DNA of 64,000 nt from Burkholderiaceae bacterium (GCA_024235995.1 JACKLI010000002.1:91347-155346), one strand, 5' to 3'. Numbered from the stretch's first letter, positions 8,672 through 15,753 are shown. Numbers and translations are program-made. The notes: a model not told the origin generated them from the letters alone.

Positions 8672-9414
8672 TCGCGCTGCAGGGCATTGGCAAGTCGTTT
8701 GCCGGGCACGCGGTGCTGCGCGCGGTCAGCGTGGACATCGCGCCAGGCCAGGTCACGGCGCTCATTGGCCCCTCGGGCAGCGGCAAAAGCACGCTGCTGC
8801 GCTGCGTCAACCTGCTGGAGCAGCCCGACGCCGGCAGCCTGACGATCGGCGCGCAGACCGTGCGCTTCAGCCCCGGCGTGCGCCTGCCCCATGCGGCGGT
8901 GCAGGGCATTCGCCAGCAGACCGGCATGGTGTTCCAGAACTTCCAGTTGTTTGCGCACCAGACGGCGCTGCAGAACGTGATGGAAGGCCTGCTCACTGTC
9001 AAGCGCTGGGAACCGGCGCGCGCGCGTGACCGCGCCCTGCAACTGCTCGACAAGGTGGGCTTGCGCGCCAAGGCCGACGCCTGGCCCGCCAGCCTGTCGG
9101 GCGGCCAGCAGCAGCGCGTGGCCATTGCGCGCGCGCTGGCGCCCGAGCCGGCGGTGCTGCTGTGCGACGAGCCCACCTCCGCGCTCGACCCCGGCCTGGC
9201 CGCCGAGGTGGTGGCCGTGCTGAGCGATCTGGCCCGCGAAGGCATGACCATGCTGATGGCCACGCACGATTTGCGCCTGGCCGCGCAGGTGGCCAGCCAC
9301 ACGGTGTTCCTGCTGGATGGCGCGGTGGTGGAGGCCGGCCCATCCAAGGCCATCTTCGAGGCCGCCCAGGACCCGCGCACACGCCAGTTCGTGACGACGC
9401 TGGCGAGCGGCTGA
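8668..9414 (+). CDS. Amino-acid ABC transporter ATP-binding protein
   Basis: Cytoplasmic ATPase of 248 residues that powers the adjacent permease. Visible motifs are Walker A GPSGSGKST (about residues 34-42), Q-loop MVFQNFQLFAHQTALQNVMEG, signature LSGGQQQRVAIARAL, Walker B AVLLCDEPTSALDP and the H-loop LMATHDLRLA. The start is the ATG at 8668 overlapping the permease stop. Last gene of the operon; a strong hairpin at 9438-9472 follows 23 bp after its stop. Confidence 0.95.
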   Translation: MIALQGIGKSFAGHAVLRAVSVDIAPGQVTALIGPSGSGKSTLLRCVNLLEQPDAGSLTIGAQTVRFSPGVRLPHAAVQGIRQQTGMVFQNFQLFAHQTALQNVMEGLLTVKRWEPARARDRALQLLDKVGLRAKADAWPASLSGGQQQRVAIARALAPEPAVLLCDEPTSALDPGLAAEVVAVLSDLAREGMTMLMATHDLRLAAQVASHTVFLLDGAVVEAGPSKAIFEAAQDPRTRQFVTTLASG

Positions 9415-9437
9415 GTGCCGGTTTTCAAATCCAAAGC

Positions 9438-9472
9438 AAAAAGCCCAAGCGAATCGATCGCTTGGGCTTTTT
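9438..9472. terminator. Bidirectional terminator; probably the ancestral tRNA-Pro terminator
   Basis: Perfect 14-bp stem: AAAAAGCCCAAGCG, 7-nt loop, CGCTTGGGCTTTTT. T-runs on both strands make it usable by the ABC operon (plus) and by transcripts from the right (minus). It lies just left of the 47-bp tRNA-Pro 3' repeat and resembles the hairpin at 15611-15643 next to the intact tRNA, so it is probably the original tRNA terminator displaced by element integration. Confidence 0.85.
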
Positions 9473-9483
9473 GCCGGATGTCC

Positions 9484-9530
9484 TGGTCGGGGTGAGAGGA
9501 TTCGAACCTCCGGCCTCTACGTCCCGAACG
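9484..9530 (-). repeat. Distal att site: 47-bp copy of tRNA-Pro 3' part
   Basis: Identical over 47 bp to 15656-15702. It contains the tRNA-Pro 3' acceptor strand, T arm, variable loop, 3' anticodon stem and anticodon loop (minus-strand sense), but the 5' half of the tRNA is missing, so it is not a functional gene. Identity stops at 9530 and on the other side at 9484. This is the expected product of tyrosine-integrase insertion into a tRNA 3' end. Confidence 0.9.
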
Positions 9531-9580
9531 CTTAGCCCTTGTGCGGATTCTATTGGTGTTTTAAGGTGCTTCCAGATTTG

Positions 9581-9600
9581 TTGGGACAAATTTGGGACAC
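9581..9600 (+). repeat. Putative integrase arm-type repeats, left end
   Basis: TTGGGACAANNTTGGGACAC: two 9-bp direct copies 2 bp apart. The same arrangement and spacing recurs at 15542-15561 near the other end of the element, in the same orientation. A further GGGACA follows at 9601. Placement just inside both att sites fits integrase arm binding, but this is inferred. Confidence 0.5.
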
Positions 9601-9605
9601 GGGAC

Positions 9606-9855
9606 ATGGGAACGATCACGAAACGCGGGGAGTTGCAGTGGCAGGCGAAGGTGAGGCGCAGGGGCTTCCCCACGCAGACGCGCACCTTCTCGTACAAGGA
9701 GGACGCCGAGAAGTGGGTGAGGACCGTCGAGCGCGAGCTGGAGACATCGGGTTTCGTGGATCGCCGTGAGGCCGACAAGAACACGCTCGGCGAAGTGCTC
9801 AGAAGGTATCACATCGACGACGACGGCGTGATTCACGGCGGTGACGGTGAGCAGC
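9606..9855 (+). pseudogene. Tyrosine integrase, N-terminal stub cut by IS21
   Basis: About 83 codons remain of a site-specific recombinase. The first 67 residues (MGTITKRGELQWQAKVRRRG, FPTQTRTFSYKEDAEKWVRT, then a segment ending NTLGEVLRRY) match the N-terminal SAM-like arm and start of the core-binding domain of phage integrases. The following HIDDDGVIHGGDGEQ does not look like the family and may be a second junction. The frame is then cut by the IS21 end at 9856. The catalytic R-H-R-Y domain is absent. It is the expected integrase of the tRNA-Pro element, now dead. Confidence 0.8.
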
Positions 9856-10002
9856 TGTTGATTCATCAGCACAACTGAGCCAGTGATCACGTTGAATATT
9901 GAGCCACTGGGTTGATGGATTCTGGCTCTCCGGAATAACTTGTGGAACAGGTGACCATGCAGTATCCTCCTGAGTCGGATTTTCGTGTGGAAAGGAAACC
10001 AA

Positions 10003-10425
10003 GTGAAACTGCATCCTAAGACCGCCGCCCTTGTGGACCGGTTCGCCGCAGCTCTGAAGGAAAAACTCGCCGCCGCAGAGGAGAAGTACGGCTACTCCGA
10101 CGGGTGGGCGACTGACGACTGGATGGGCGAGTGTCGCAAGGAACTGCGGAAGCACGTTGCAAAAGGGGACCCACTGGATGTGGCGGCCTACTGCGCATTC
10201 CTGTGGCATCACGGCGAGGCGACCACCGGCCCATGTCCGCACGCAGACTACTGCAACGAGACGGGCTCCTGCGCGAACGGATGCGATGACCGGATGCCTC
10301 GGCTGACGGACCAAGATGTGGCCGACTGCTTGGGTCGGTCGTTCGATGCGGCGGGGAATATCCTGCCCAGCACCTTCGCACGCGAGGTTCTCCGGGCGGC
10401 TCAAGTCTTGGTCCGAGAGAAGTGA
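10003..10425 (+). CDS. Passenger protein resembling phage dATP/dGTP diphosphohydrolase N-terminal domain
   Basis: 140 residues from the GTG at 10003, chosen because AAAGGA precedes it at good spacing; an in-frame GTG at 9985 has none. Blocks LKEKLAAAEEKYGYSDGW, ECRKELRKHVAKGDPLDVAA and YCAFLWHHGEAT resemble the N-terminal domain of phage proteins annotated as dATP/dGTP diphosphohydrolase (MazG-like region fused downstream). Four or five cysteines cluster in the middle (CPHADYCNETGSCANGC), suggesting a metal site. The MazG catalytic region is not present, so enzymatic activity is doubtful. It sits inside the ISL3 element and is probably phage-derived cargo. Family assignment is from memory and tentative. 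Confidence 0.6.
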   Translation: MKLHPKTAALVDRFAAALKEKLAAAEEKYGYSDGWATDDWMGECRKELRKHVAKGDPLDVAAYCAFLWHHGEATTGPCPHADYCNETGSCANGCDDRMPRLTDQDVADCLGRSFDAAGNILPSTFAREVLRAAQVLVREK

Positions 10426-10426
10426 A

Positions 10427-10495
10427 TTGACTGCCTTTTTCTTCATCTGCGCAGCCCTGTACTGCGCGTGGTTCATCCTGAGGTTCCTGCTATGA
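10427..10495 (+). CDS. Possible 22-residue hydrophobic micro-protein
   Basis: TTG start 1 base after the stop of the upstream gene, preceded by GAGAGAAG. It encodes a 22-residue, almost entirely hydrophobic peptide (starting LTAFFFICAALYCAWF), a plausible single membrane span, and its TGA overlaps the next ATG as ATGA at 10492-10495. The tight linkage on both sides suggests translational coupling. No homologue is recognised and it could be chance, since the gap is short. Confidence 0.35.
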   Translation: MTAFFFICAALYCAWFILRFLL

Positions 10496-10887
10496 ACGAG
10501 AATTACGAGGGCGCGCTGGCCAAGATTGACGCTGCAAGGAAACTGGCCCGGCAGACGATGGCGAAGCATGGCAAAGAGGAGGTGTGCGACCCGCCAATGG
10601 GCATCGACACGCCCCAGAGGCCGGCGCTGCCGGCTTGGCAGGACGTGTTGGGCGCTGCCGAGCAGCTCGTCCGGCAGAAGCCCGCCTTCCCCAAGTACAT
10701 CAAGGGCACGGTCTTGGAGAACGATGTGCCGGTGTGGATTGCCACCTTCACCCAGCAAATGCTGGTGCGCGAGCTGTCTCGCATCCGGGCTGTCATCGCT
10801 TCCGACCGCTGTGACGGTGATACCGACTACGCAGCGGGAGCCAACGCCGCCCGAGCCAAGTACCTCGCCGCCATTGACAAGCGGTGA
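10492..10887 (+). CDS. Passenger protein of unknown function
   Basis: 131 residues from the ATG at 10492 (TGAGG upstream). A GTG at 10468 would add eight residues but lies inside the micro-ORF. Mostly predicted alpha-helical: an N-terminal Lys/Ala-rich helix (LAKIDAARKLARQTMAKHG), a central LGAAEQLVRQKPAFP segment and a C-terminal AGANAARAKYLAAIDKR. The AA-LVR repeat echoes the end of the upstream passenger protein (VLRAAQVLVREK), hinting at common phage origin. No family recognised. Followed 24 bp later by the transposase gene. Confidence 0.6.
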   Translation: MNENYEGALAKIDAARKLARQTMAKHGKEEVCDPPMGIDTPQRPALPAWQDVLGAAEQLVRQKPAFPKYIKGTVLENDVPVWIATFTQQMLVRELSRIRAVIASDRCDGDTDYAAGANAARAKYLAAIDKR

Positions 10888-10911
10888 CCCCATCCACACG
10901 ACAATCCGGGG

Positions 10912-12327
10912 ATGACGGACATCCTCGACCTGAAGGGCTGGACGGTGCTGGGTCGCACCGAGGAGGACGGGGCGGACGTGCTGGAGGCGGAGTACCCGCT
11001 GCCCATGCCTACCGCCTGCCCAAAGTGCGGCACCCTCGACTGCATCTACCGGCACGGCACCAAAGCTACTACTTACGTCGACATTCCGATGCGCGGGAAG
11101 CCGGCCAAGCTGCGGGCGAAGGTCCAGCGATACCGGTGCACCTCCTGCAAGGAGACCTTCCTGCAGCCGCTGGGCGGCATCTTGGAGGGCCGGCGCATGA
11201 CGGAGCGCTGCGCCACCTACATCAAGGCCCACAGCCTGCGGGACACCTTCACCCGCATCGCGGAGAACGTGGGGTGCGACGACAAGACGGTCCGGACGCT
11301 GGGGGCGGAGTACATGGCCGAACTGGAGGCCAGCCACCGGCCGGAGATGCCAGACTGGCTGGGCATCGACGAGACCCAAATCGACGGGAAGATGCGCTGC
11401 GTCCTGACGGACATCGGGGAGCGCCGCATCCTCGACATGCTGCCGGACCGGGACAAGGCGACCTTGGCGGGGTGGCTGCACCGGTTCAAGGACCGGCACT
11501 GGGTCAAGGGCGTGGCCATCGACATGTGGCGGCCGTACCGGGACGTGTCGCACCAGATGTTCCCTGGCCGACCGGTGGTCATCGACAAGTTCCACGTCGT
11601 CCGCATGGCGAACTACTGCATGGAGCGGGTCCGCATCCGGCTCCAGAAGCAGCGCAAGGCTGGCGAGCGGCGCCTGTGGCTCCAGTCCAAGGCGATGCTG
11701 AACATGCGGTACGCCAAGCTGGCCGAGAAGGGCCGGTTCAATCTGGACATGTGGCTGGCCAACGAGCCCGAGCTGGCCGCCGCCTACGGGCTGAAAGAGG
11801 CGTTCTACAACATCTACGACCTGCCCAAGGCGCAGGCCGTGGCGGCCTTCGACGCCTTCCCGGGGACCATCCCAGCCAGCCTGAAGGCGGACTTCAAGAC
11901 TCTCACGACCGCCATGAAGAACTGGCGGACGGAGATTCTGGCGTACTTCGACCACCCCATCACCAACGCCTACACCGAGGCGCTGAACGGGGTCGCCAAG
12001 ACCATCAACCGGCAGGGCCGGGGGTACACCTTCGAGGTGCTGCGCGCCCGTCTCCTGTACGGCAAGGGGCCGCTGGAGCCGTGGCGGCTGGCGACCGTCT
12101 ACCCTGCCAACCCCACCCAGTTGCAGCTCCTGAAGCGGGAACAGGGCAACCGGTGCCAGAGCTGCGGCTGCGAGCTGGGACGGACCAAGGACGACAAGGC
12201 GAACGTGGTCGTTCTGGTGCGCGGCAACACCCGCCGGCAGCAGCTCATTTGCGGGCTGTGCAACGTCGGTTTCCACACGGAGGCACTCAATCACCGGAAG
12301 CCTCCTTCAACACAGAAATCCGGATAG
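10912..12327 (+). CDS. ISL3-family transposase with extra C-terminal zinc-finger-like tail
   Basis: 471 residues. The N-terminal zinc-binding region has CPKCG (about residue 39) and YRCTSCKETF (about 75-85), as in ISL3 transposases. The DDE core has D in WLGIDETQID, D in VVIDKFHVVRMAN and E in NAYTEALNGVAKTINRQGRG. Beyond the usual end, residues from about 405 form a second cysteine motif (NRCQSCGCELG ... LICGLCNVGFH), like the zinc knuckle of HNH nucleases but without the usual central DH pair. Stop overlaps the right inverted repeat. The gene appears intact. Confidence 0.92.
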   Translation: MTDILDLKGWTVLGRTEEDGADVLEAEYPLPMPTACPKCGTLDCIYRHGTKATTYVDIPMRGKPAKLRAKVQRYRCTSCKETFLQPLGGILEGRRMTERCATYIKAHSLRDTFTRIAENVGCDDKTVRTLGAEYMAELEASHRPEMPDWLGIDETQIDGKMRCVLTDIGERRILDMLPDRDKATLAGWLHRFKDRHWVKGVAIDMWRPYRDVSHQMFPGRPVVIDKFHVVRMANYCMERVRIRLQKQRKAGERRLWLQSKAMLNMRYAKLAEKGRFNLDMWLANEPELAAAYGLKEAFYNIYDLPKAQAVAAFDAFPGTIPASLKADFKTLTTAMKNWRTEILAYFDHPITNAYTEALNGVAKTINRQGRGYTFEVLRARLLYGKGPLEPWRLATVYPANPTQLQLLKREQGNRCQSCGCELGRTKDDKANVVVLVRGNTRRQQLICGLCNVGFHTEALNHRKPPSTQKSG

Positions 12328-12341
12328 CCTGGATTCTTTGA

Positions 12342-13181
12342 CTATTCGGTTGTGGATAAGTCTATCGGGTCTGCTGTTTTTCGATCTCCTTTCTGGCTCT
12401 TTGGGCGTTGCTTTGGGGGAGCCGCGCCAGCGGCACTGGAGTGCTTGAATCGCCAGCTCTCGTTGCCCGTCTCGACGATGTGGCAATGGTGCGTGAGCCG
12501 GTCAAGCAAGGCCGTGGTCATCTTGGCGTCTCCAAAGACGCTGCTCCACTCCGAGAAGGTGAGGTTGGTGGTGATCACCACGCTCGTTCGCTCATAGAGT
12601 TTGGAGAGCAGGTGGAACAGCATCGCGCCGCCCGACTGCGTGAATGGCAGGTAGCCCAGTTCATCCAGGATCACCAGATCGACGTACATCAGGCGGTGCG
12701 CCATTTGCCCGGCCTTGTTCTGCGCCTTCTCCAGCTCCAGGGCGTTGACCAGCTCCACCGTTGAGAAGAAGCGCACCCGCTTGCCATGCATGCGAATGGC
12801 CTCGATCCCCAGGCTCGTGGCCAGGTGGGTTTTACCCGTGCCGGGGCCACCAACCAGCACCACGTTGTGCGCCGACTCCACGAAGCGAAGGGTGTGCAAC
12901 TGGCGCACCAGTGCTTCGTCGAGCTGCGCGTGGGCGAAGTCAAAGCCGGCGAGGTCACGGTGCGAAGGGAAGCGCGCCACGCGCATCTGGTAAGCCATGG
13001 AACGCACCTCACGCTGAGCGGTCTCGGCCTTGATGAGCTGGTGCAGCACGGCCTCATGATCCAGCGACTTCATGCGGGCGGTGCCCAGTACCTCCGGCCA
13101 GGCACTGGCCATGCCGTGCAGGCCCAGCGCTTTGAGGGCATCAATGACGTCATGCATGGTCGGACTCCGGTGATGCCTCAT
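12342..13181 (-). CDS. istB: IS21 helper ATPase IstB (copy 1)
   Basis: AAA+ ATPase of 279 residues (DnaC-like) that assembles on target DNA and activates IstA. Walker A is [14 protein letters not shown] and Walker [13 protein letters not shown], followed by an arginine-containing [13 protein letters not shown] box. The listed start is the longest; an ATG at 13157 overlaps the istA stop by 8 bp and would give translational coupling, as is usual in IS21, and may be the real start. Protein identical to the copy at 56041-56880. The gene is intact; the ISL3 insertion lies just downstream of its stop. Confidence 0.93.
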   Translation of the reverse strand: MRHHRSPTMHDVIDALKALGLHGMASAWPEVLGTARMKSLDHEAVLHQLIKAETAQREVRSMAYQMRVARFPSHRDLAGFDFAHAQLDEALVRQLHTLRFVESAHNVVLVGGPGTGKTHLATSLGIEAIRMHGKRVRFFSTVELVNALELEKAQNKAGQMAHRLMYVDLVILDELGYLPFTQSGGAMLFHLLSKLYERTSVVITTNLTFSEWSSVFGDAKMTTALLDRLTHHCHIVETGNESWRFKHSSAAGAAPPKQRPKSQKGDRKTADPIDLSTTE

Positions 13182-14685
13182 GAGGCTGGACGTTGCGCAG
13201 TGCGTCGTAGCGCTGCAGGTTGGCCAGTGGCGGCGTGTTGAGCTTGAGCATCGTGGCCACCGGTGGCTCGGGCACGCGCTGCTCCTTCAGACGCGAGAGC
13301 ACGTTGAGCACGTGCTCGGCACTCACCCGCCCGGACTGCAGCGCCAGCTCTACCGCCACCACCACGGCCTCCAGTCCATGCAGGCTCACCCCCATGAGCA
13401 CCTGCGCCATCACCCTGTCGCCACCGCTGTGGCGCAGCAACTGGCGCTGCATTTCCTGCAGTGGCTCGGGCATGGTCTTGAAGGGCGCGCCGTTGCGCAG
13501 CGCGCCGGGCTTTCGCTCGATGAGCGCGATGTAATGCATCCAGTCGTAGAGCGTCTGATCACGTTCGAAGCTGCGCGCCAGGCGCACCTGTCGCCCATCG
13601 GGCCCGACCACCAGCAGGCCATCCGCGTAGGCCCGCAGACTGACCACCGCATGAATCCATTCACACGGCACGCTGTAGCGGTTGCGCTGGAAGTGGATCA
13701 GTGCGGTCGCAGAGACCCGTACCGGCTGCTCCACGTAGCCATCAAACGCACGGGGGTTGGGCATGAGACGAGCACGTTCGTCCTGCCAGACATCGGCCAC
13801 CGTGAGCTGAGTCCATTCCGGGTGACTCATCTCAGCCCAGGCCTTCACGCAGGCCTGCTGCAACCAGTCGTTGAGTTCACCAAGCGTCCCCCAGCGCCGC
13901 TCGCTGGCCTCACGCCAGATGTCCTTGCGCCGATCCTGAACGTTCTTCTCCACGACCCCCTTCTCCCAGCCGGCGGCCCGGTTGCAGAACTCCGGCTCGA
14001 ACAGGTAGTGCCCGGTCATCGCCTCGAAGCGTGCATTGACGCTGCGCTGTTTGCCATGGCCGACCTTGTCCACAGCGGTCTTCATGTTGTCGTAGATGCC
14101 CCGCCGGGGCACGCCACCGAAGAGGGCGAACGCCCGTGCGTGCGCATCGAACAGCATCTCGTGCGCTTGGCTGTAGTACGCCACCAGGCAGAAGGCGCGA
14201 CTGGCCGCCAGCTTGGTGTGTGCCACTTCCAGGCGGCGGCGCAGCCCGCCGATGAACAGGTACTCGCAGCTCCAGTCGAACTGGAACGCCTCGCCCAACT
14301 CGAAGCTCAGCGGCACGAACCCCGCACCACGCGCAGCGTTGCCTTGCTCTTGCTGCCAGCGCTGGGCAAAGGCGTAGACCGGCCCTCGGCTGCCGCTGTA
14401 GCCCTGCGCGCGCAGCGCCTCAAACATGGCCTTGATCCCGCGTCGATCGCGTTTGCTGCGATGGCTATCGGCCTTGAGCCATTGGCTCAACTGCTCCTTG
14501 TACGGATCCAGGATGCTGGGGCCCGACACCCGCTGCGGGTATCGGGGTTCGGCCATCTGCCCGTCTTTGAGCCACTTGGTGGCTGTGTTGCGCGAGATGC
14601 CCAGGCGCCGGCTGGCCTCGCGCACCGACACGTCCTGCCTCAGCACGAGGCGGCGTAACTTGCTCAATGTGCTCACGTTGATCAC
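13150..14685 (-). CDS. istA: IS21 transposase IstA (copy 1)
   Basis: 511 residues. The N-terminal helix-turn-helix ([20 protein letters not shown]) is followed by an rve/DDE domain with D in [10 protein letters not shown] in [13 protein letters not shown] and E in [15 protein letters not shown]-terminal beta-barrel-like DNA-binding region follows ([20 protein letters not shown]). Overlaps istB. Protein identical to 56849-58384, so both copies are recent and may be active. Confidence 0.95.
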   Translation of the reverse strand: MINVSTLSKLRRLVLRQDVSVREASRRLGISRNTATKWLKDGQMAEPRYPQRVSGPSILDPYKEQLSQWLKADSHRSKRDRRGIKAMFEALRAQGYSGSRGPVYAFAQRWQQEQGNAARGAGFVPLSFELGEAFQFDWSCEYLFIGGLRRRLEVAHTKLAASRAFCLVAYYSQAHEMLFDAHARAFALFGGVPRRGIYDNMKTAVDKVGHGKQRSVNARFEAMTGHYLFEPEFCNRAAGWEKGVVEKNVQDRRKDIWREASERRWGTLGELNDWLQQACVKAWAEMSHPEWTQLTVADVWQDERARLMPNPRAFDGYVEQPVRVSATALIHFQRNRYSVPCEWIHAVVSLRAYADGLLVVGPDGRQVRLARSFERDQTLYDWMHYIALIERKPGALRNGAPFKTMPEPLQEMQRQLLRHSGGDRVMAQVLMGVSLHGLEAVVVAVELALQSGRVSAEHVLNVLSRLKEQRVPEPPVATMLKLNTPPLANLQRYDALRNVQPHEASPESDHA

Positions 14686-14791
14686 TCCTGCTCCCCCGTG
14701 CTGAAAAATTCAGCAGGATAGAGCGGCAACGTGGCTCAAATTTCAACGTGAATGCGTCCCGAAATGGCCCAGCTTTGGAAATGAATCAACA

Positions 14792-15079
14792 CCCAGCGTC
14801 AGCCAGAACGACGCCATCGAGATGCTGGCCCAGCACATCATCACCAAGCCCGTGTTTGATGCGCTGTTCGAGGGCTACGCCTTCACCAGCAAGAACCCCG
14901 TGTCCCAGTCCATGCAGAAGATCATGGACATCCTTGAGGCGCAGGCGCTGGACAAAGAGCACGAGACGCTGGAAGGCTTCTACGCCAGCGTGCGCGAGCG
15001 TGCCTCGGGCATCACCGACCCCAAGGGACGGCAGAAGATCATCGTCGAGCTGTACGACAAGTTCTTCAAGACCGCCTTT
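14792..15079 (+). pseudogene. Fragment of type ISP restriction-modification/helicase protein
   Basis: The frame is open from the IS21 edge: SVSQNDAIEMLAQHIITKPV, FDALFEGYAFTSKNPVSQSM, then ITDPKGRQKIIVELYDKFFKTAF. This is a recognisable internal piece, about 96 residues, of the very large single-chain type ISP (type IIG-like) restriction enzymes that couple helicase and methylase. Both ends are lost: IS21 at the left, and at 15080 the homology stops exactly where a GTGCGAC group II intron-like start begins. Non-functional; evidence that the tRNA-Pro element once carried a defence gene. Confidence 0.7.
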
Positions 15080-15520
15080 GGTGCGACAAGTCCCTTGGTC
15101 CGACGAGAACGTGTTTGCGGGTCGCCTAGGCCGGCGACCGAGAGTGAAATTGGCATGAAGGCCTCACAAGCGAACGCGCTTGTGAGAGCCGGTGCTGTTG
15201 ATGCGGCAGATCGTGCTTATGGAGTTACCAGGCTGACACGACCGTTCGATGCCGCACCTCACGGTGCCTTTGTTCACTGAGGCTGGATGTAGGGGCCATT
15301 GCGCATGCAACCCGAACATCTCCACCCTGGCGGGTACACGCCGAGCGTTGATGGCTCTCTTGGTTCGGCTATCTCTCGTTCCCCGAACCTCACCTGCCCC
15401 GAGCCAACGGCTCACACAGCGGCAACATGGGTGTCCGGCAGGGCCGCTGTGTTGTTCTCACCCATGAACAACAGTATGGATAAATGCACAGGACTGGTCA
15501 AGGCGTAAGCCGAGCCATCG
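15080..15520 (+). mobile_element. Probable 5' fragment of a group II intron
   Basis: Begins GTGCGACAAG, matching the GUGYG consensus of group II introns, precisely at the point where the type ISP reading frame loses similarity. It is followed by domain I-like sequence: CCGAGAGTGAAATTGGCATG and several hairpins (GGTCGCC/GGCGACC at about 15118; CTCACAAGC/GCTTGTGAG at about 15163; ACACAGCGGC/GCCGCTGTGT at about 15416-15452). No reverse-transcriptase gene and no recognisable domain V or 3' end, so only a 5' part survives. The right boundary is approximate. No other gene is seen in this stretch. Confidence 0.5.
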
Positions 15521-15541
15521 AGTCATAACGACATCGAGCGC

Positions 15542-15561
15542 TTGGGACAACCTTGGGACAC
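15542..15561 (+). repeat. Putative integrase arm-type repeats, right end
   Basis: TTGGGACAACCTTGGGACAC, same two-unit pattern, spacing and orientation as 9581-9600. About 95 bp from the proximal att repeat, comparable to the left end. Confidence 0.5.
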
Positions 15562-15610
15562 TGAGGGGAGGAATTTACTTTGAATCGGCATGAATGACGA
15601 TCCAAAGTAA

Positions 15611-15643
15611 AAAAGCCTAAGTGCTTGATCCACTTAGGCTTTT
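15611..15643 (-). terminator. Terminator downstream of tRNA-Pro, supplied by the integrated element
   Basis: Perfect 13-bp stem AAAAGCCTAAGTG / CACTTAGGCTTTT with 7-nt loop and T-runs on both sides. It lies between the tRNA-Pro 3' end and the element interior, hence is element DNA. Sequence before it (TCCAAAGTAAAAAAGCC) resembles that of the hairpin at 9438, the presumed chromosomal original. Confidence 0.85.
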
Positions 15644-15655
15644 CTGTTTTTTGTT

Positions 15656-15702
15656 TGGTCGGGGTGAGAGGATTCGAACCTCCGGCCTCTACGTCCCGAA
15701 CG
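15656..15702 (-). repeat. Proximal att site within tRNA-Pro
   Basis: 47-bp direct repeat identical to 9484-9530. Here it is part of the complete tRNA-Pro gene, so integration restored the tRNA. Confidence 0.9.
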
Positions 15703-15732
15703 TAGCGCTCTACCAGGCTAAGCTACACCCCG
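15659..15732 (-). tRNA. tRNA-Pro (CGG)
   Basis: 74 nt without CCA. Acceptor CGGGGTG/CACCCCG with discriminator A; anticodon stem CTACG/CGTAG around loop TTCGGGA, giving anticodon CGG; T arm GGAGG-TTCGAAT-CCTCT; D stem GCTT/GAGC includes a wobble pair. CCA is not encoded. It is the integration site of the element to its left. Confidence 0.95.
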
Positions 15733-15753
15733 ATGGTTTTGCCGGGTGCCCGA

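Larger units (their letters stand above)
9924..12329 (+). mobile_element. ISL3-family element with passenger genes, inserted in IS21
   Basis: 2,406 bp from GGCTCTCCGGA to TCCGGATAGCC; the ends are imperfect inverted repeats of the ISL3 type (GGCT-x-TCCGGA). The 8-bp target duplication TGGATTCT is at 9916-9923 and 12330-12337. The intact IS21 copy at 55969 has this octamer once, which proves the insertion and its exact ends. It carries an ISL3 transposase (10912-12327) and, upstream in the same direction, two protein genes and a possible micro-ORF not needed for transposition. The transposase stop codon lies inside the right repeat. Confidence 0.92.
9856..14791 (-). mobile_element. IS21-family element, copy 1, interrupted by an ISL3-family element
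   Basis: Ends are TGTTGATTCAT (9856) and its complement ATGAATCAACA (ending 14791), 11-bp terminal inverted repeats starting TG as in IS21. Subterminal TCACGTTGAA..TTGAGCCA occurs at both ends, as expected for transposase-binding repeats. It encodes istA and istB on the minus strand. Removing the ISL3 insertion and one 8-bp duplication leaves 2,522 bp, the same as the intact copy at 55969-58490. No target duplication is visible: left flank GTGAGCAGC, right flank CCCAGCG. Left flank is an integrase stub and right flank a type ISP gene fragment, so adjacent DNA was probably deleted. Confidence 0.92.

Noticed and set aside
9487..9560. A second tRNA-Pro gene
   Set aside because: Only the 3' part through the anticodon loop matches; the 5' half is unrelated, so it is an att duplicate.
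15249..15508. Small plus-strand open frames in the 15.1-15.5 kb stretch
   Set aside because: No ribosome site or family similarity; the region is better explained as structured intron-like RNA.
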